DNA from: an uncultured Coriobacteriaceae bacterium
GTDB lineage: Bacteria > Actinomycetota > Coriobacteriia > Coriobacteriales > Atopobiaceae
Assembly (NCBI GenBank): GCA_900549525.1
Contig: UWSJ01000004.1
Span: forward strand, 1-43,906
DNA length: 43,906 nucleotides
Direction of reading: 5' to 3'
Shown one piece after another: positions 1 through 8,395 of this stretch. The notes beneath the pieces are model-generated. The model saw nothing but the letters and a program-made list of their open reading frames with translations. It did no database searches and was not told where the DNA came from. Numbering within the stretch: the first letter of the stretch is position 1; each line of letters opens with the position of its first letter. A program made the translations under genes and the position numbers.

Positions 1-300
1 CTGCGTGCCGTCGACGCTCATGACCATGTCGGGCGTGACGGTGACGCCGAAGCGGTTCTGGTAATACGAGCAGACCGCCGCCTTGAGCTCGGGCAGGTCG
101 GAGATGGCGTACTTCCAGCTGTTGGGGTCCTTGGCAGCCTCGGCCAGAGCGTTTATGACATGCGCGGGTGGCTCGAAGTCGGGCGTGCCCACGGACAGGT
201 CGATGACCTCGCGGCCGGCCGCCTCGAGCTCACGGCGACGCGCGTTGAGCGAGGCGAAGACCTCGTCGCCAAACTTGTCGAGGCGCTTGGAAAACTGCAT
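1..300 (-). CDS. Class I/II PLP-dependent aminotransferase, N-terminal part (runs off the window)
   Basis: Only the first 100 codons are present; the gene continues beyond base 1. It opens MQFSKRLDKFGDEVFASLN and has the N-terminal aminotransferase class I elements: IDLSVGTPDFEPP near residues 34-46 and the segment WKYAISDLPELKAAV near residues 64-78, which corresponds to the usual Y-x-x-x-x-G-x-x-x-L-R-x-A-I region. These proteins transfer amino groups using pyridoxal phosphate. The PLP lysine lies outside the window, so substrate cannot be assigned; LL-diaminopimelate or aspartate aminotransferase-like proteins start this way. A hairpin followed by a T-rich run lies just upstream, so it probably has its own promoter. 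Confidence 0.8.
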   Translation of the reverse strand, partial: MQFSKRLDKFGDEVFASLNARRRELEAAGREVIDLSVGTPDFEPPAHVINALAEAAKDPNSWKYAISDLPELKAAVCSYYQNRFGVTVTPDMVMSVDGTQ

Positions 301-347
301 GGGATACCTGCCTTTGCCGAATCGTCCGCCGAACCGCCCTGAGAGAA

Positions 348-380
348 AGGGCGCCCCGCCGCGATGGGTCGGGACGCCCT
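348..380 (-). terminator. Intrinsic terminator-like hairpin downstream of the gldA relic
   Basis: On the minus strand AGGGCGTCCCG pairs with CGGGGCGCCCT, one mismatch, followed by TTTCTCTC. It sits after the glycerol dehydrogenase relic and before the aminotransferase start, so it would end transcripts coming from the right. Confidence 0.5.
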
Positions 381-478
381 TGCGCAGAGCTTGCATTGTA
401 ATCCGGTCACGGAGCCCCAGGCCCCGACGCGACGCGACCGGGAGGAAGCGGGTCGCGAAAAGCGCAGGACGAACCCGC

Positions 479-610
479 CTAGCAGCCCTCGGTGGTGGAG
501 CCGAGCACCTGCTGGCCAAGCGCGTCGGCAAGCACGATGGCGTCGTAGAGCTCGTCGGTGGTGACGCCAATCTCGGCGAGGGTCACCGGCAGACCCACGG
601 ACAGGCAGGC
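479..610 (-). pseudogene. Glycerol dehydrogenase (GldA-like) C-terminal relic with internal deletion
   Basis: The last 42 codons of a minus-strand frame read SVGLPVTLAEIGV followed by TTDELYDAIVLADALGQQVL and a short tail. In GldA-family iron/zinc polyol dehydrogenases the GLPxTLAxxG element and the terminal T-P-D-x-V-Y-A-A-x-x-x-A-D-x-x-G-Q element are separated by about 40 residues. Here they are fused, so an internal stretch is missing. No metal- or NAD-binding part is recognisable upstream and there is no plausible start. I read this as the decayed 3' end of a gldA-like gene. Bases 611-781 upstream show nothing recognisable. Confidence 0.6.
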
Positions 611-781
611 TTGAGTGCCGCCATGTCTCTCCCCTCTTCGCGGCCACCCGCATGGCACGAGTTGGCCGCACACGTCTGGTCCCGCGAGCCCGCTTCCAGA
701 CCCCGGGATCGGACGGCCTCCCAAAGCCATCCGCGGGCCTTCTTGTACCGAAGGACGCGACGGAAGGCGAGAAACGCTCCC

Positions 782-1345
782 TTACCTCGAGAGTGCGGCG
801 AGCAACCCCCGGCACCCAGCGAGAACATCGCGGTAGGTGTCATCGAAGTTGCCCGTGTACCAGGGGTCGGCAACGTCACGGATGCGCCCATGACGGCTGC
901 GGGGAGCGGGCGTGAGGCCGTCGCCGTCATCCACGAAGGCGAGGAGCTTCACGACCTTTTCCTCCGGGTCGAGCAGGCCCCCGGAAGGGCTCGTACCGAA
1001 GATGCGCCGCAAGCCCCGCTCGTTCTCATCGTCCATGTAGGCGATGACGTCCCAGGCTGCATACTCGCCGCGCTGCACCTGGCGGGCGCGATGGCGCCCC
1101 ACCGGCACGCCCGCGCGACGAAGCCGGGCCACCGTGCCATGGTGAGGCGCGCTGCCAATCTCCTCGCGCGAGGTGGCCGCGGAGTCGACGACGAAGTCCT
1201 GCTTGCGTCCGGCCCTGCGCACGAGATCCTCCAACACGAACTGGGCCATGGTGGAGCGGCATATATTGCCGTGGCACACGAACAGAACCCGTAGGGGCCC
1301 CTCCCCCGCCTTGCAAACCGCGACGCGTGCATCCTTCTCGCTCAT
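782..1345 (-). CDS. Low-molecular-weight protein-tyrosine phosphatase family protein
   Basis: 187 residues. The P-loop VCHGNICRST holds the CX5R signature with nucleophile Cys24 and Arg30; the general-acid Asp is D160 in DVADPWYTGNF. This is the cysteine phosphatase fold also used by arsenate reductases, but the DPWY element favours a phosphotyrosine phosphatase. A stretch at about residues 124-154 is longer than usual, a small family-specific insertion. The ATG overlaps the sbcC stop as ATGA, so translation is probably coupled and the gene is the last of a sbcD-sbcC-phosphatase operon. A role connected to DNA repair is not implied; the physiological substrate is unknown. Confidence 0.88.
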   Translation of the reverse strand: MSEKDARVAVCKAGEGPLRVLFVCHGNICRSTMAQFVLEDLVRRAGRKQDFVVDSAATSREEIGSAPHHGTVARLRRAGVPVGRHRARQVQRGEYAAWDVIAYMDDENERGLRRIFGTSPSGGLLDPEEKVVKLLAFVDDGDGLTPAPRSRHGRIRDVADPWYTGNFDDTYRDVLAGCRGLLAALSR

Positions 1346-4300
1346 AGGCGCTCCTCGATGTGAATGGTGGAGCCGTCTCGGCCATGCTCCACGACGATCT
1401 GCCTGCCGATGCTCTCCTTGAGCTCGTCTACGTGGCTGATGATGCCCACGAGCTTATTTTCGCCCGAGAGCTCCGTGAGGGTGCGGACAGCCAGAGCGAG
1501 CGACTCGTCATCGAGCGACCCGAATCCCTCGTCGACGAACATCGTGTCGAGCCGGATGCCGCCTGCAAAGCGCTGCGCCTCGTCCGAGAGCCCGAGGGCC
1601 AGGGCAAGCGACGCCTTGAACGACTCGCCTCCCGAAAGCGACGAGGCGGGCCGTTCCTTGCCCGTGTCAGCGTCGAACACGTTGAGGTCGAGGCCCGTCT
1701 GGGAGTTGCCCGCGCCCGCCGTCCACGCACGACGCCGCAGCTCGTAGCGCCCGCCCGTCATGGCCATGAGTCGCTGGTTCGCGGCAACAAGGATGCGGTC
1801 GAAGTGCCGGGCCTGCAGGAAGGTCTCGAAGCTAATCCTGCCAACGCCGCTGAGCCTGCCCGAGGCCGTTCGGGCGAGCGCCGCCACCTCCCCGTAGTCC
1901 TCGAGGGCCTTCGCATGCTTGCGGGAGATCGAGCGCACCCGCGCCTCGACCGTACGGTTGCGCTCGAGGCGGGCAGACGTCTCCGCGACGCGGTCGTTTG
2001 CCTCCTGCAAACTTGCCTTTGCCATGCCGAGGGCGGCGAGTGCCTCCGCTACCGGAAGAACACCGGCACGAGCCTCGCCGTTCACCTGTTGCATGAGAGA
2101 ATCGCGCAGGGCACCCGCCCGCTCGAGGCCCGCCCGGGCATCGCGGAGCTCCCCCTCGGCCCGGCGGCGAGCCTCGTCGAGCTGAGCCACGCATGCGTCG
2201 AGACGCGCGAGCTCCCGCTCCGCCTCGCCGCTCGTGGGGAACTCGAGCCGCTCCCCCAGCTCGCGAACCGTCGCCTCCGCGGACGCGACCTTCTCGCGCG
2301 CGGCAGCATGCGCCGACGCGGCGCTGGCACGGGTATGCTCGCATGTCTGGGAGCTTCCTTCGAGCTCGGTGACGGACATGCGAGCGCGCTCGAGCTCGGC
2401 ACCTGCGGCCTCGGCACGGCGCAGGTCGTCCTGCGCGGCGGCGAGGCGCTCCTCCGCCTGGCGAAGGGCCCCCGCCGCGCGCTCCGAATCCCCGTCTGCA
2501 AGCGCGGACAGCGCCGTCTGAGCAACGGCCGTGGCGGCCGCGAGCTCCTGGGCCCGCGCGGCACGGGCCTGGGACGAGGCGGTCTCAGCCTCACGGGCCG
2601 TCGTCAGGGCCGCCTCGAGGCCCGGCAGCGCATCTCGCAGACGACCATACTCCGCAGCGCGAACATGCGCGGCGTCGAGATCCTTGGCCAGTGCGTCTGC
2701 AGCCGCACGCGCCTGCTTGCCCCGCGCGGTCAGCTCCTCGCGCGCACCCGCGGAGGCCTTCAGATCATCCAACGTCGCCCGACACGCCGCAAGCCGCTCC
2801 TCGGCCCTGCCGCTCTCAAGGGCCGCTTGCTGCTGGGCGGCATCCGCATCCGCCCGCGTGCGCTCGGCGCGCTCGACCGCCGCCTGCGAAGGCGTCTCCG
2901 CCTCGGCGATGGCGGGATGGGGATGCTCGGTCGACCCACAGACCGGGCACGGCTCGCCATCGACGAGCCCCCGCGCGAGTACTCCCGCCTGACCATCGAG
3001 AAACGCATGATGGATAACGTCGTAGGAATGAGCCGCCGTCTCATAGGAGAACCTAGCCTCGGCATAGGCGTGCGCCAGGCGCAGCCGCTCCTGGTCTGCG
3101 GCCGTCACGTCGGCCTCACGGCGGCCAAGCTCCTGCAGGCTTGCCCGCGTCTCGCCCAGCACGCGCTCCTGCTCGGCCGCCTCCGCCGCGAGCCGCTCCA
3201 GCTCGCCCCGTGCGGGCGCAAGCTCGGCCTCACGTGCACGAGCCTGCCCGAGCGCATCCTCCGCCTCCCGGCGCGCTCGCTCGGAGGCCGCAAGCTTCGC
3301 CGACGCCGCGTCAAGCGCGCGGGAGCACGCCTCCCGCTCCCGGCCGAGCCTCGCGGCCTCGTCAACGCGCTGCACCAGCTCACGAGCCTTGTCTCGGCTC
3401 TCGAGCGCGGAAGAGACGCGGGCGGACGTGCGCTCCCGCTCGGCCGGGGCGTCCGAAAGCGCCTCCGCACGGGACCGCGCCTGGGCAAGACCTGCCGAGA
3501 CGCGCTCCACCTTTGCCCGGGCGCGTTCCTCGTCTCGCTGCGCGGACAAGAGATCCCTCCGCACCTGCACAAGCTCTTCCTGTGCCCGAGAGAGCCGCTC
3601 GTACGCGGGAAGCTCGCCACGAATCACGCTCGCGCGCGCCGCCGTCCGCTCGCGCTCGTCTGCGCGAGCCTCCTGCGCCGCGAGCGACGCGCGGGCCCGG
3701 TCGAGCGCCGCCTCGGCACCGGGAACGGCCCGCTCGGCGCCATCCAGCTGTGTGCGAAGGTCTTGCAGCCGCTCCGCGCGCTCGTGGGCCTTGGCCAGTT
3801 CGTCGGTTCGCTCTCCCACCGCCCTCGCCTGCTCCCGGAGGCCCTCCAAGGCCACCTCGTCCGCCTGGCAGGTGCCGGCAAGACGTGCCAGCAACTCGTC
3901 GGCGTTCACACCTTCCTCCGGCAGCGGCGCCGCGTCCGATCCCTCGCGCAGCTCCGCCATCGACGCCATGGCGTCAATCTGCCGCTGCGCGTCCGCCGCC
4001 GCATCCTCGAGCGCGCCAGCACGGGCCTCGAGCTCTCGCTGGAAGGCGCGGTAGGGTTCGGTGCCAAAGATCTTCGCGAGAATCTTCCCGCGGTCTACGG
4101 TGCTGGAGGACAGCAGGCGGCGGAAGTCGCCCTGGGCGATCATGACGATCTGGGAAAACTGGTTGCGGTCAATGCCAAGCAGCTGCGTCACGGCGGCGGT
4201 CACCGCGCTCGTCCTCGCGACGGGCGCCTTGCCCGGAGCGTAGAGCTCCGCGGCGGCGGTCTCGAACGTGGTTCCCTCGCCGCGCAGCTTTGGCCGCTCG

Positions 4301-4593
4301 TAGGCCGGGTTTCTCCGCACGCGGTACTCCTCGCCCGCGTGCTCGAAGACGAGCTCCACGAAGGTGGGCGTAGAGGGCGGCGCAAAGTCGCTCCTGAGGT
4401 TCTTAGGCTCGCGCTCGGCCCCGCTCGCCTCGCCGTAGAGCGCGAAGGAGATGGCGTCGAAGATCGTGGTCTTGCCAGCCCCGGTGTCACCGCAGATGAG
4501 GTAGAGGCCCGAGGCCCCAAGCCGCTCGAAATCCACCACCGTCTGCGCGGCATAGGGGCCAAAGGCGCTCATCGTGAGCTTGCGTGGGCGCAT
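1342..4593 (-). CDS. sbcC: Exonuclease SbcCD, ATPase subunit SbcC
   Basis: 1083 residues, the expected size for this SMC/Rad50-like ATPase. It begins MRPRKLTMSAFGPYAAQTVV, then Walker A CGDTGAGKTTIFD near residue 34. Long Ala/Arg/Glu-rich coiled coils flank a zinc hook CPVCGSTEHPH near residues 547-557. The C-terminal half has the ABC signature LSGGESFKASLALALGLSD and Walker B DTMFVDEGFGSLD. With SbcD it cuts hairpins and processes double-strand ends. It starts two bases after the sbcD stop, with GGAAGG as ribosome-binding site, and overlaps the phosphatase gene by four bases. Confidence 0.97.
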   Translation of the reverse strand: MRPRKLTMSAFGPYAAQTVVDFERLGASGLYLICGDTGAGKTTIFDAISFALYGEASGAEREPKNLRSDFAPPSTPTFVELVFEHAGEEYRVRRNPAYERPKLRGEGTTFETAAAELYAPGKAPVARTSAVTAAVTQLLGIDRNQFSQIVMIAQGDFRRLLSSSTVDRGKILAKIFGTEPYRAFQRELEARAGALEDAAADAQRQIDAMASMAELREGSDAAPLPEEGVNADELLARLAGTCQADEVALEGLREQARAVGERTDELAKAHERAERLQDLRTQLDGAERAVPGAEAALDRARASLAAQEARADERERTAARASVIRGELPAYERLSRAQEELVQVRRDLLSAQRDEERARAKVERVSAGLAQARSRAEALSDAPAERERTSARVSSALESRDKARELVQRVDEAARLGREREACSRALDAASAKLAASERARREAEDALGQARAREAELAPARGELERLAAEAAEQERVLGETRASLQELGRREADVTAADQERLRLAHAYAEARFSYETAAHSYDVIHHAFLDGQAGVLARGLVDGEPCPVCGSTEHPHPAIAEAETPSQAAVERAERTRADADAAQQQAALESGRAEERLAACRATLDDLKASAGAREELTARGKQARAAADALAKDLDAAHVRAAEYGRLRDALPGLEAALTTAREAETASSQARAARAQELAAATAVAQTALSALADGDSERAAGALRQAEERLAAAQDDLRRAEAAGAELERARMSVTELEGSSQTCEHTRASAASAHAAAREKVASAEATVRELGERLEFPTSGEAERELARLDACVAQLDEARRRAEGELRDARAGLERAGALRDSLMQQVNGEARAGVLPVAEALAALGMAKASLQEANDRVAETSARLERNRTVEARVRSISRKHAKALEDYGEVAALARTASGRLSGVGRISFETFLQARHFDRILVAANQRLMAMTGGRYELRRRAWTAGAGNSQTGLDLNVFDADTGKERPASSLSGGESFKASLALALGLSDEAQRFAGGIRLDTMFVDEGFGSLDDESLALAVRTLTELSGENKLVGIISHVDELKESIGRQIVVEHGRDGSTIHIEERL

Positions 4594-4595
4594 GG

Positions 4596-5753
4596 CTACA
4601 TCCTTCCGGTCTTCTCGAGGGCGTCGATGACGACGGAACGCTGGGCGTCAGTGAGCCCCGCCCCGTTTTGCTGCTCGTAGAACTCGGCAAACAGCTCGAG
4701 CGGGGACGCCTCCTCCTCGTGCTCCGACGCTTCGTCGAGCCGTGCCGCCCCGCGCGTGCGGGCGTTGTCGTACTCCACGTGCATGACGTTGGGGTAGACG
4801 GCACGCAGCCGCCCCATGGCATTGAGCACGACGCCTTCGTCCATGAGCACGACGTGCAGGTAGTCCTCGACGCCTGGCTCGCCCGCACGCGCCCGCTCGA
4901 GGCCCTGCGCCACAAGCTCGTCGATCGTTCCCGTGACGCGACGCAGGTCGTGGACGGGGGCCAACGGGACAAGCTCAATCGCCGGCTCCGTCCCAGGCGC
5001 CCCCAGCTCCACGAGCGTCGCCGACTTGGAGCCGCGCTCCTCGGAGAGCGAGTACTTGAGGATGGACCCCGCATAGCGAACCGAGCCACGACCGATGCGC
5101 TGGGGCCGGTGGATGTGCCCAAGCGCCACGTAGTCGAAGGGCTCGAAGGCGCCCACGTCCACGTTGTCGAGCCCGCCCACGGAGAGCTCCGAGTCGCTTC
5201 GCTCGGGCGACGCCTCCCCAGCCGTCACGAACTGGTGCGCCACGCACACGTTTCTGCGCCCGGGGTCTATCGCGCACGCATCGACGACCGCCCGCATGGC
5301 GTCCGTATAGCTTTCCACCTCCGCCTCGGGAAAGAAGTGGCGCACCGTGGCCGGGAAGAGAAACGGAATGGGCCATATGTCCACGGCACCATACCCATCC
5401 TCGAGCGTCACCGGCTCGATGTGACCGTTAAACACCGGGGACACATGAATGCCCTGCCTGCCAAGGAGCCCGGCGGCGTAGGCCACGCGTTCCGCGGAGT
5501 CATGGTTGCCGTATATGACCACGACTGGCACGCCGGTGGCCGCCACCTCCGAGAGGAACCAGTCCACGAGCGCAACAGCCTCGGCCGAGGGGGCGCTCTT
5601 GTCGTAGAGGTCGCCGGCGACGAGCAGCGCGTCGACGGAGCGCTCACGCAGAAGGGACACCACCTGCGCGAGCACATGGCGCTGCTCCCCGAGCATGGAA
5701 AACTCGTTGACCCGCTTGCCTATGTGCAGGTCTGCAATGTGCAGGAGCCTCAT
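4596..5753 (-). CDS. sbcD: Exonuclease SbcCD, nuclease subunit SbcD
   Basis: 385 residues of the Mre11/SbcD calcineurin-like phosphoesterase family. Metal-binding motifs are in order: ADLHIGK near residue 8, VAGDLYDKSAPS near residue 46, YGNHDSAERV near residue 80, and the histidine motifs VAHQF and ALGHIHRPQRI further on. The C-terminal capping region ends in a Glu-rich segment. It is a manganese-dependent nuclease that works in complex with SbcC, encoded immediately downstream. An upstream GGAGG supports the ATG at 5753. The start lies in a divergent intergenic region shared with the nitroreductase. Confidence 0.97.
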   Translation of the reverse strand: MRLLHIADLHIGKRVNEFSMLGEQRHVLAQVVSLLRERSVDALLVAGDLYDKSAPSAEAVALVDWFLSEVAATGVPVVVIYGNHDSAERVAYAAGLLGRQGIHVSPVFNGHIEPVTLEDGYGAVDIWPIPFLFPATVRHFFPEAEVESYTDAMRAVVDACAIDPGRRNVCVAHQFVTAGEASPERSDSELSVGGLDNVDVGAFEPFDYVALGHIHRPQRIGRGSVRYAGSILKYSLSEERGSKSATLVELGAPGTEPAIELVPLAPVHDLRRVTGTIDELVAQGLERARAGEPGVEDYLHVVLMDEGVVLNAMGRLRAVYPNVMHVEYDNARTRGAARLDEASEHEEEASPLELFAEFYEQQNGAGLTDAQRSVVIDALEKTGRM

Positions 5754-5817
5754 GGCGTGTCCCTCCTGGCGTCTGATCCCCGTACGGCATGTGGGCGGCG
5801 CAGCGCAGTGGCGCGCA

Positions 5818-5850
5818 TCGGCCGTATCGTCACTTCGATTCTACGGCCGA
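5818..5850. promoter_or_regulatory. Inverted repeat in the sbcD/nitroreductase divergent promoter region
   Basis: TCGGCCGTA at 5818-5826 and TACGGCCGA at 5842-5850 form perfect 9-base arms with a 15-base spacer. A TAGAAT hexamer occurs on the plus strand at 5865-5870 and on the minus strand at 5838-5843, so both divergent genes could have a -10 box here. An operator is an inference; no regulator family is recognised. Confidence 0.35.
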
Positions 5851-5936
5851 GCGCGGACAGTAATTAGAATTGGGCGTTGACCGTGACGTTAGCCGCAGCA
5901 GACGCCCCTCTCGACCACCGCGACCAAGGGAACCCC

Positions 5937-6470
5937 ATGTCCTTCGCAGACCTCGCCCGCTCACGCTACTCCGAGCGCCGCTTCGCCCCCACCCCCGTCG
6001 AGCCCGAGAAGCTCGAGGCCATCCTCGAGGCGGGCCGACGTGCCCCCACGGCCAAGAACCGCCAGCCCGAGCGCATCCTCGTCGTGCAGAGCGAGGAGGG
6101 CCTCGCCAAGATGGACCTGTGCACGAAGTGCCGCTTCGACGCGCCGCTCGTCCTCGTGCTCGCCTATGACATGACCGCGGCCTCGCGGCACCCCGACGTT
6201 GCCGACTTTGGCGTGGTGGACCTCTCGATCGTGGGCACGCACCTCATGCTCGCCGCCGCCGAGCTGGGCGTTCACAGCTGCTGGGTGGGCCTCATCGACC
6301 CGAGCGAGATTCGCCGCCAGTTTGACGTGCCCCGCGAGTACCGCATCGTCTCCGTCATGCCGATGGGCTACCCGTCCGAGCGCAGCCGTCCGGCCTCGCT
6401 GCACGGGCGCCGCAAGCCCCTCGACCAGCTCTTCTTCCACGAGCGCTACGGAGCCGCCGAGGACGCATAG
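5937..6470 (+). CDS. Nitroreductase family protein
   Basis: 177 residues from the ATG at 5937, chosen because AAGGGA lies about 7 bases upstream; an in-frame TTG at 5877 would add 20 residues without homology features. The protein starts MSFADLARSRYSERRF, the typical FMN-contacting RxSxRxF motif, followed by AGRRAPTAKNRQPERILVV and LGVHSCWVGLIDP. These features fit small homodimeric NAD(P)H:FMN nitroreductases. The two cysteines in DLCTKCRF are unusual. The C-terminal half holds GYPSERSRP, matching the family's GYP motif. It stands alone between sbcD (divergent) and the XRE gene; substrate unknown. Confidence 0.9.
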   Translation: MSFADLARSRYSERRFAPTPVEPEKLEAILEAGRRAPTAKNRQPERILVVQSEEGLAKMDLCTKCRFDAPLVLVLAYDMTAASRHPDVADFGVVDLSIVGTHLMLAAAELGVHSCWVGLIDPSEIRRQFDVPREYRIVSVMPMGYPSERSRPASLHGRRKPLDQLFFHERYGAAEDA

Positions 6471-6528
6471 CCAGGGCGGGGCGCCGAGCGGCGCATGGGC
6501 ATCAGCCTTTGGTGGTTTCCCGATAACG

Positions 6529-6542
6529 CCATCTATAGATGG
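6529..6542. promoter_or_regulatory. Perfect 14-bp palindrome upstream of the XRE gene, candidate operator
   Basis: CCATCTATAGATGG is a perfect palindrome lying 36 bases before the preferred start of the XRE regulator. It overlaps the upstream alternative ATG at 6539. The position suits autoregulation by the dimeric HTH protein; that is inference. Confidence 0.45.
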
Positions 6543-6577
6543 TGGCTCCCCATTCCGCGCGTGGGGATATTGGACGC

Positions 6578-6856
6578 ATGGCCGACCGATGCGGACATAT
6601 CACGCAGGAGGAGTACGCCCGCGGGCTCGCCTATCGCCTGCGCGGGCTGCGGATGGAGTCTGCCATGACCCAGGAGGCCGTGGCCGAGCGGGCGGGTATC
6701 GCAACCTACACCTACCAAAAGTACGAGAAGGGCGAGTCGCGACCGGGCGTGCCCCTGAACCCCCGTCTCTTCACGCTCATCTCGCTCGCAAACGTCTTCG
6801 ACATGGACGTGCGCGACCTGCTTACCCTCGAGTACGACAGCCGCGCCGGGGTCTAA
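6578..6856 (+). CDS. XRE-family helix-turn-helix transcriptional regulator
   Basis: 92 residues from the ATG at 6578 (105 from an ATG at 6539). The HTH region is clear: LAYRLRGLRMESAMTQEAVA, then ERAGIATYTYQKYEKGESRP, with the TQEAVAERAGI turn and the Y-x-K-Y-E-K-G recognition helix. After it, LFTLISLANVFDMDVRDLL is the usual HTH_3 end. No second ligand or enzymatic domain is present, so it is a minimal DNA-binding protein. I prefer 6578 because the earlier start lies inside a perfect palindrome likely to be DNA-level control. A short hairpin (6857-6873) follows the stop. Targets are unknown; the damage-inducible polymerase gene is the next gene. Confidence 0.85.
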   Translation: MADRCGHITQEEYARGLAYRLRGLRMESAMTQEAVAERAGIATYTYQKYEKGESRPGVPLNPRLFTLISLANVFDMDVRDLLTLEYDSRAGV

Positions 6857-6873
6857 CGGGTGCGCCGCACCCG
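6857..6873 (+). terminator. Short GC hairpin right after the XRE gene
   Basis: CGGGTGC and GCACCCG pair across a 3-base loop, starting at the first base after the stop codon. There is no good T-run, so it is at best a weak terminator or an mRNA 3' stabiliser. Confidence 0.3.
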
Positions 6874-7004
6874 AGGCTCCCTACCTGTGCGTTTCATAGT
6901 ATTCCCAGCTAGATGTCTGCGAACAAACCGTGCCGACTTTGTGTGTCATCCGGCCGCAGTTACTTTTTGTCCGCCTTCCATAGCAAGATGGGGTTCCAAG
7001 AAAA

Positions 7005-7018
7005 CGAACACCTGTTTG
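7005..7018 (+). promoter_or_regulatory. LexA (SOS) box upstream of the Y-family polymerase
   Basis: CGAACACCTGTTTG matches the gram-positive/actinobacterial LexA consensus CGAACRNRYGTTYG at 13 of 14 positions. It ends 15 bases before the polymerase ATG and 5 bases before its GGGAGG ribosome-binding site, a position where LexA would block transcription. Confidence 0.75.
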
Positions 7019-7033
7019 TTGATGGGAGGTCAC

Positions 7034-8395
7034 ATGGGCAGCAGTACCAACGAGACGCGGGGCGTGCGAGCCTCGCAGATGCAGAGCTGGGACCACGTCT
7101 ACCTCTGCATCGACCTCAAGAGCTTCTACGCGTCGGTGGAATGCGCCGACCTCGGGCTCGACCCGTTCACGACCAACCTCGTGGTGGCCGACACAAGCCG
7201 CGGCCCCGGCACCATCTGCCTCGCCCTCACCCCCGCGATCAAGCAGCAGGGACTCTCCGGAAGGCCGCGCCTCTTCCAGATTCCGCCGAACATCCGCTAC
7301 CGGGCGGTGCGCCCGCGCATGCGCCGCTACATGGAGGTCTCGGCCGAGATCTGCAGCATCTACCAGCGCTTCATATCGCCGGATGACATGCACGTCTACT
7401 CCATCGACGAGTGCTTCATCGACGCCACGCCCTACCTGTCCTACTACCGCGCCGACGCGCATGAGAGCCTCGTCGAGACGGGAAGGCGCATCGCCGTCAT
7501 GCTCATGGACGCCGTGCGGCAGGAGACGAAGATATGTGCCACGGCGGGCATCGGCCCCAACCTCTTCCTGGCCAAGGTGGCGCTCGACATCCTCGCCAAG
7601 CACGAGGACAGCCACATCGGCGTGCTCGACGAGGCCAGCTTTCGCCAGCGCATCTGGCACCACCGGCCCATCACGGACATATGGCAGATAGGCCCTGGCA
7701 TCGCCGCGCGGCTCGCGCGGCTCGGGGCGCCCGACCTCGCCAGCGTGGCCACTATCGACGAGGGCACGCTCTACCGGGAGTTTGGCGTGAACGCGCGGCA
7801 TCTCATCGACCACGCGCACGGCCGCGAGAGCTGCACCATCACCCAGATACACGACTACCACCCCATGAGCTCGTCAATCAGCGTGGGGCAGGTGCTCATA
7901 CGCCCCTACACCTGCGCGGAGGCGCTCGTGGTGGTGCGCGAGATGGTCGACGAGGCGGCCCTGCAGCTCGCAGACAGACGGCAGGCCTGCTGCCAGGTGT
8001 CGCTGTGGGTGGGCTACGAGATGTCCCGCCCGGACTGGGAGCTGGCCTGCCGCAGGCAGGGCCCGCACGCAGGGATATCGCGCAAGCTTGCGGGACCCGT
8101 GCAGCTCCGCTCGGCACTCGAGCGCGTGGTGGTGGGACTCTTCCGCGAGGCGGTCGACCCGAGGCGACGCGTCAAGCGCGTGGGTCTGGGGTTTGGCGGG
8201 CTCGTGGACGAGCGGCTGGCGGGCCTCACGCTCTTCGACGACCTGCGGGCTCGGGAGCAGGAGCGCAGGATCACGACCACCTCGGCAGAAATCAAGCGAC
8301 GGTTTGGCAAGAATGCCCTGGTACGAGGTCTGAGCTTCCGAGAGGGAGCAACGGCACGAGAGAGGAACGAGCAGGTTGGAGGGCACCATGCGTAA
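7034..8395 (+). CDS. Y-family DNA polymerase (UmuC/UvrX-like), SOS-regulated
   Basis: 453 residues from the ATG at 7034, preceded by GGGAGG; the frame extends further upstream but without family features. Catalytic motifs are visible: CIDLKSFYASVECADLG near residue 24 and VYSIDECFIDATPYL near residue 121 with the SIDE metal-binding acids. The helix-hairpin-helix IGPGIAARLARLGA comes near residue 220 and a little-finger domain follows. The phrasing VVADTSRGPGTICLAL and GRPRLFQIPPN is like the Bacillus UvrX/YqjW branch rather than DinB. It does error-prone lesion bypass. A LexA box lies just upstream. It overlaps the YolD-like gene by eight bases (ATGCGTAA), implying coupled translation. Confidence 0.92.
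   Translation: MGSSTNETRGVRASQMQSWDHVYLCIDLKSFYASVECADLGLDPFTTNLVVADTSRGPGTICLALTPAIKQQGLSGRPRLFQIPPNIRYRAVRPRMRRYMEVSAEICSIYQRFISPDDMHVYSIDECFIDATPYLSYYRADAHESLVETGRRIAVMLMDAVRQETKICATAGIGPNLFLAKVALDILAKHEDSHIGVLDEASFRQRIWHHRPITDIWQIGPGIAARLARLGAPDLASVATIDEGTLYREFGVNARHLIDHAHGRESCTITQIHDYHPMSSSISVGQVLIRPYTCAEALVVVREMVDEAALQLADRRQACCQVSLWVGYEMSRPDWELACRRQGPHAGISRKLAGPVQLRSALERVVVGLFREAVDPRRRVKRVGLGFGGLVDERLAGLTLFDDLRAREQERRITTTSAEIKRRFGKNALVRGLSFREGATARERNEQVGGHHA

Noticed and set aside
1360..4680. 1106-residue plus-strand frame across sbcC
   Set aside because: It is the shadow of sbcC in a high-GC region: Arg/Leu/Gly-rich with no motif, while the minus strand encodes a complete SbcC.
6860..7033. 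Extension of the Y-family polymerase upstream of 7034
   Set aside because: It would put the LexA box inside the coding region and adds no conserved sequence.
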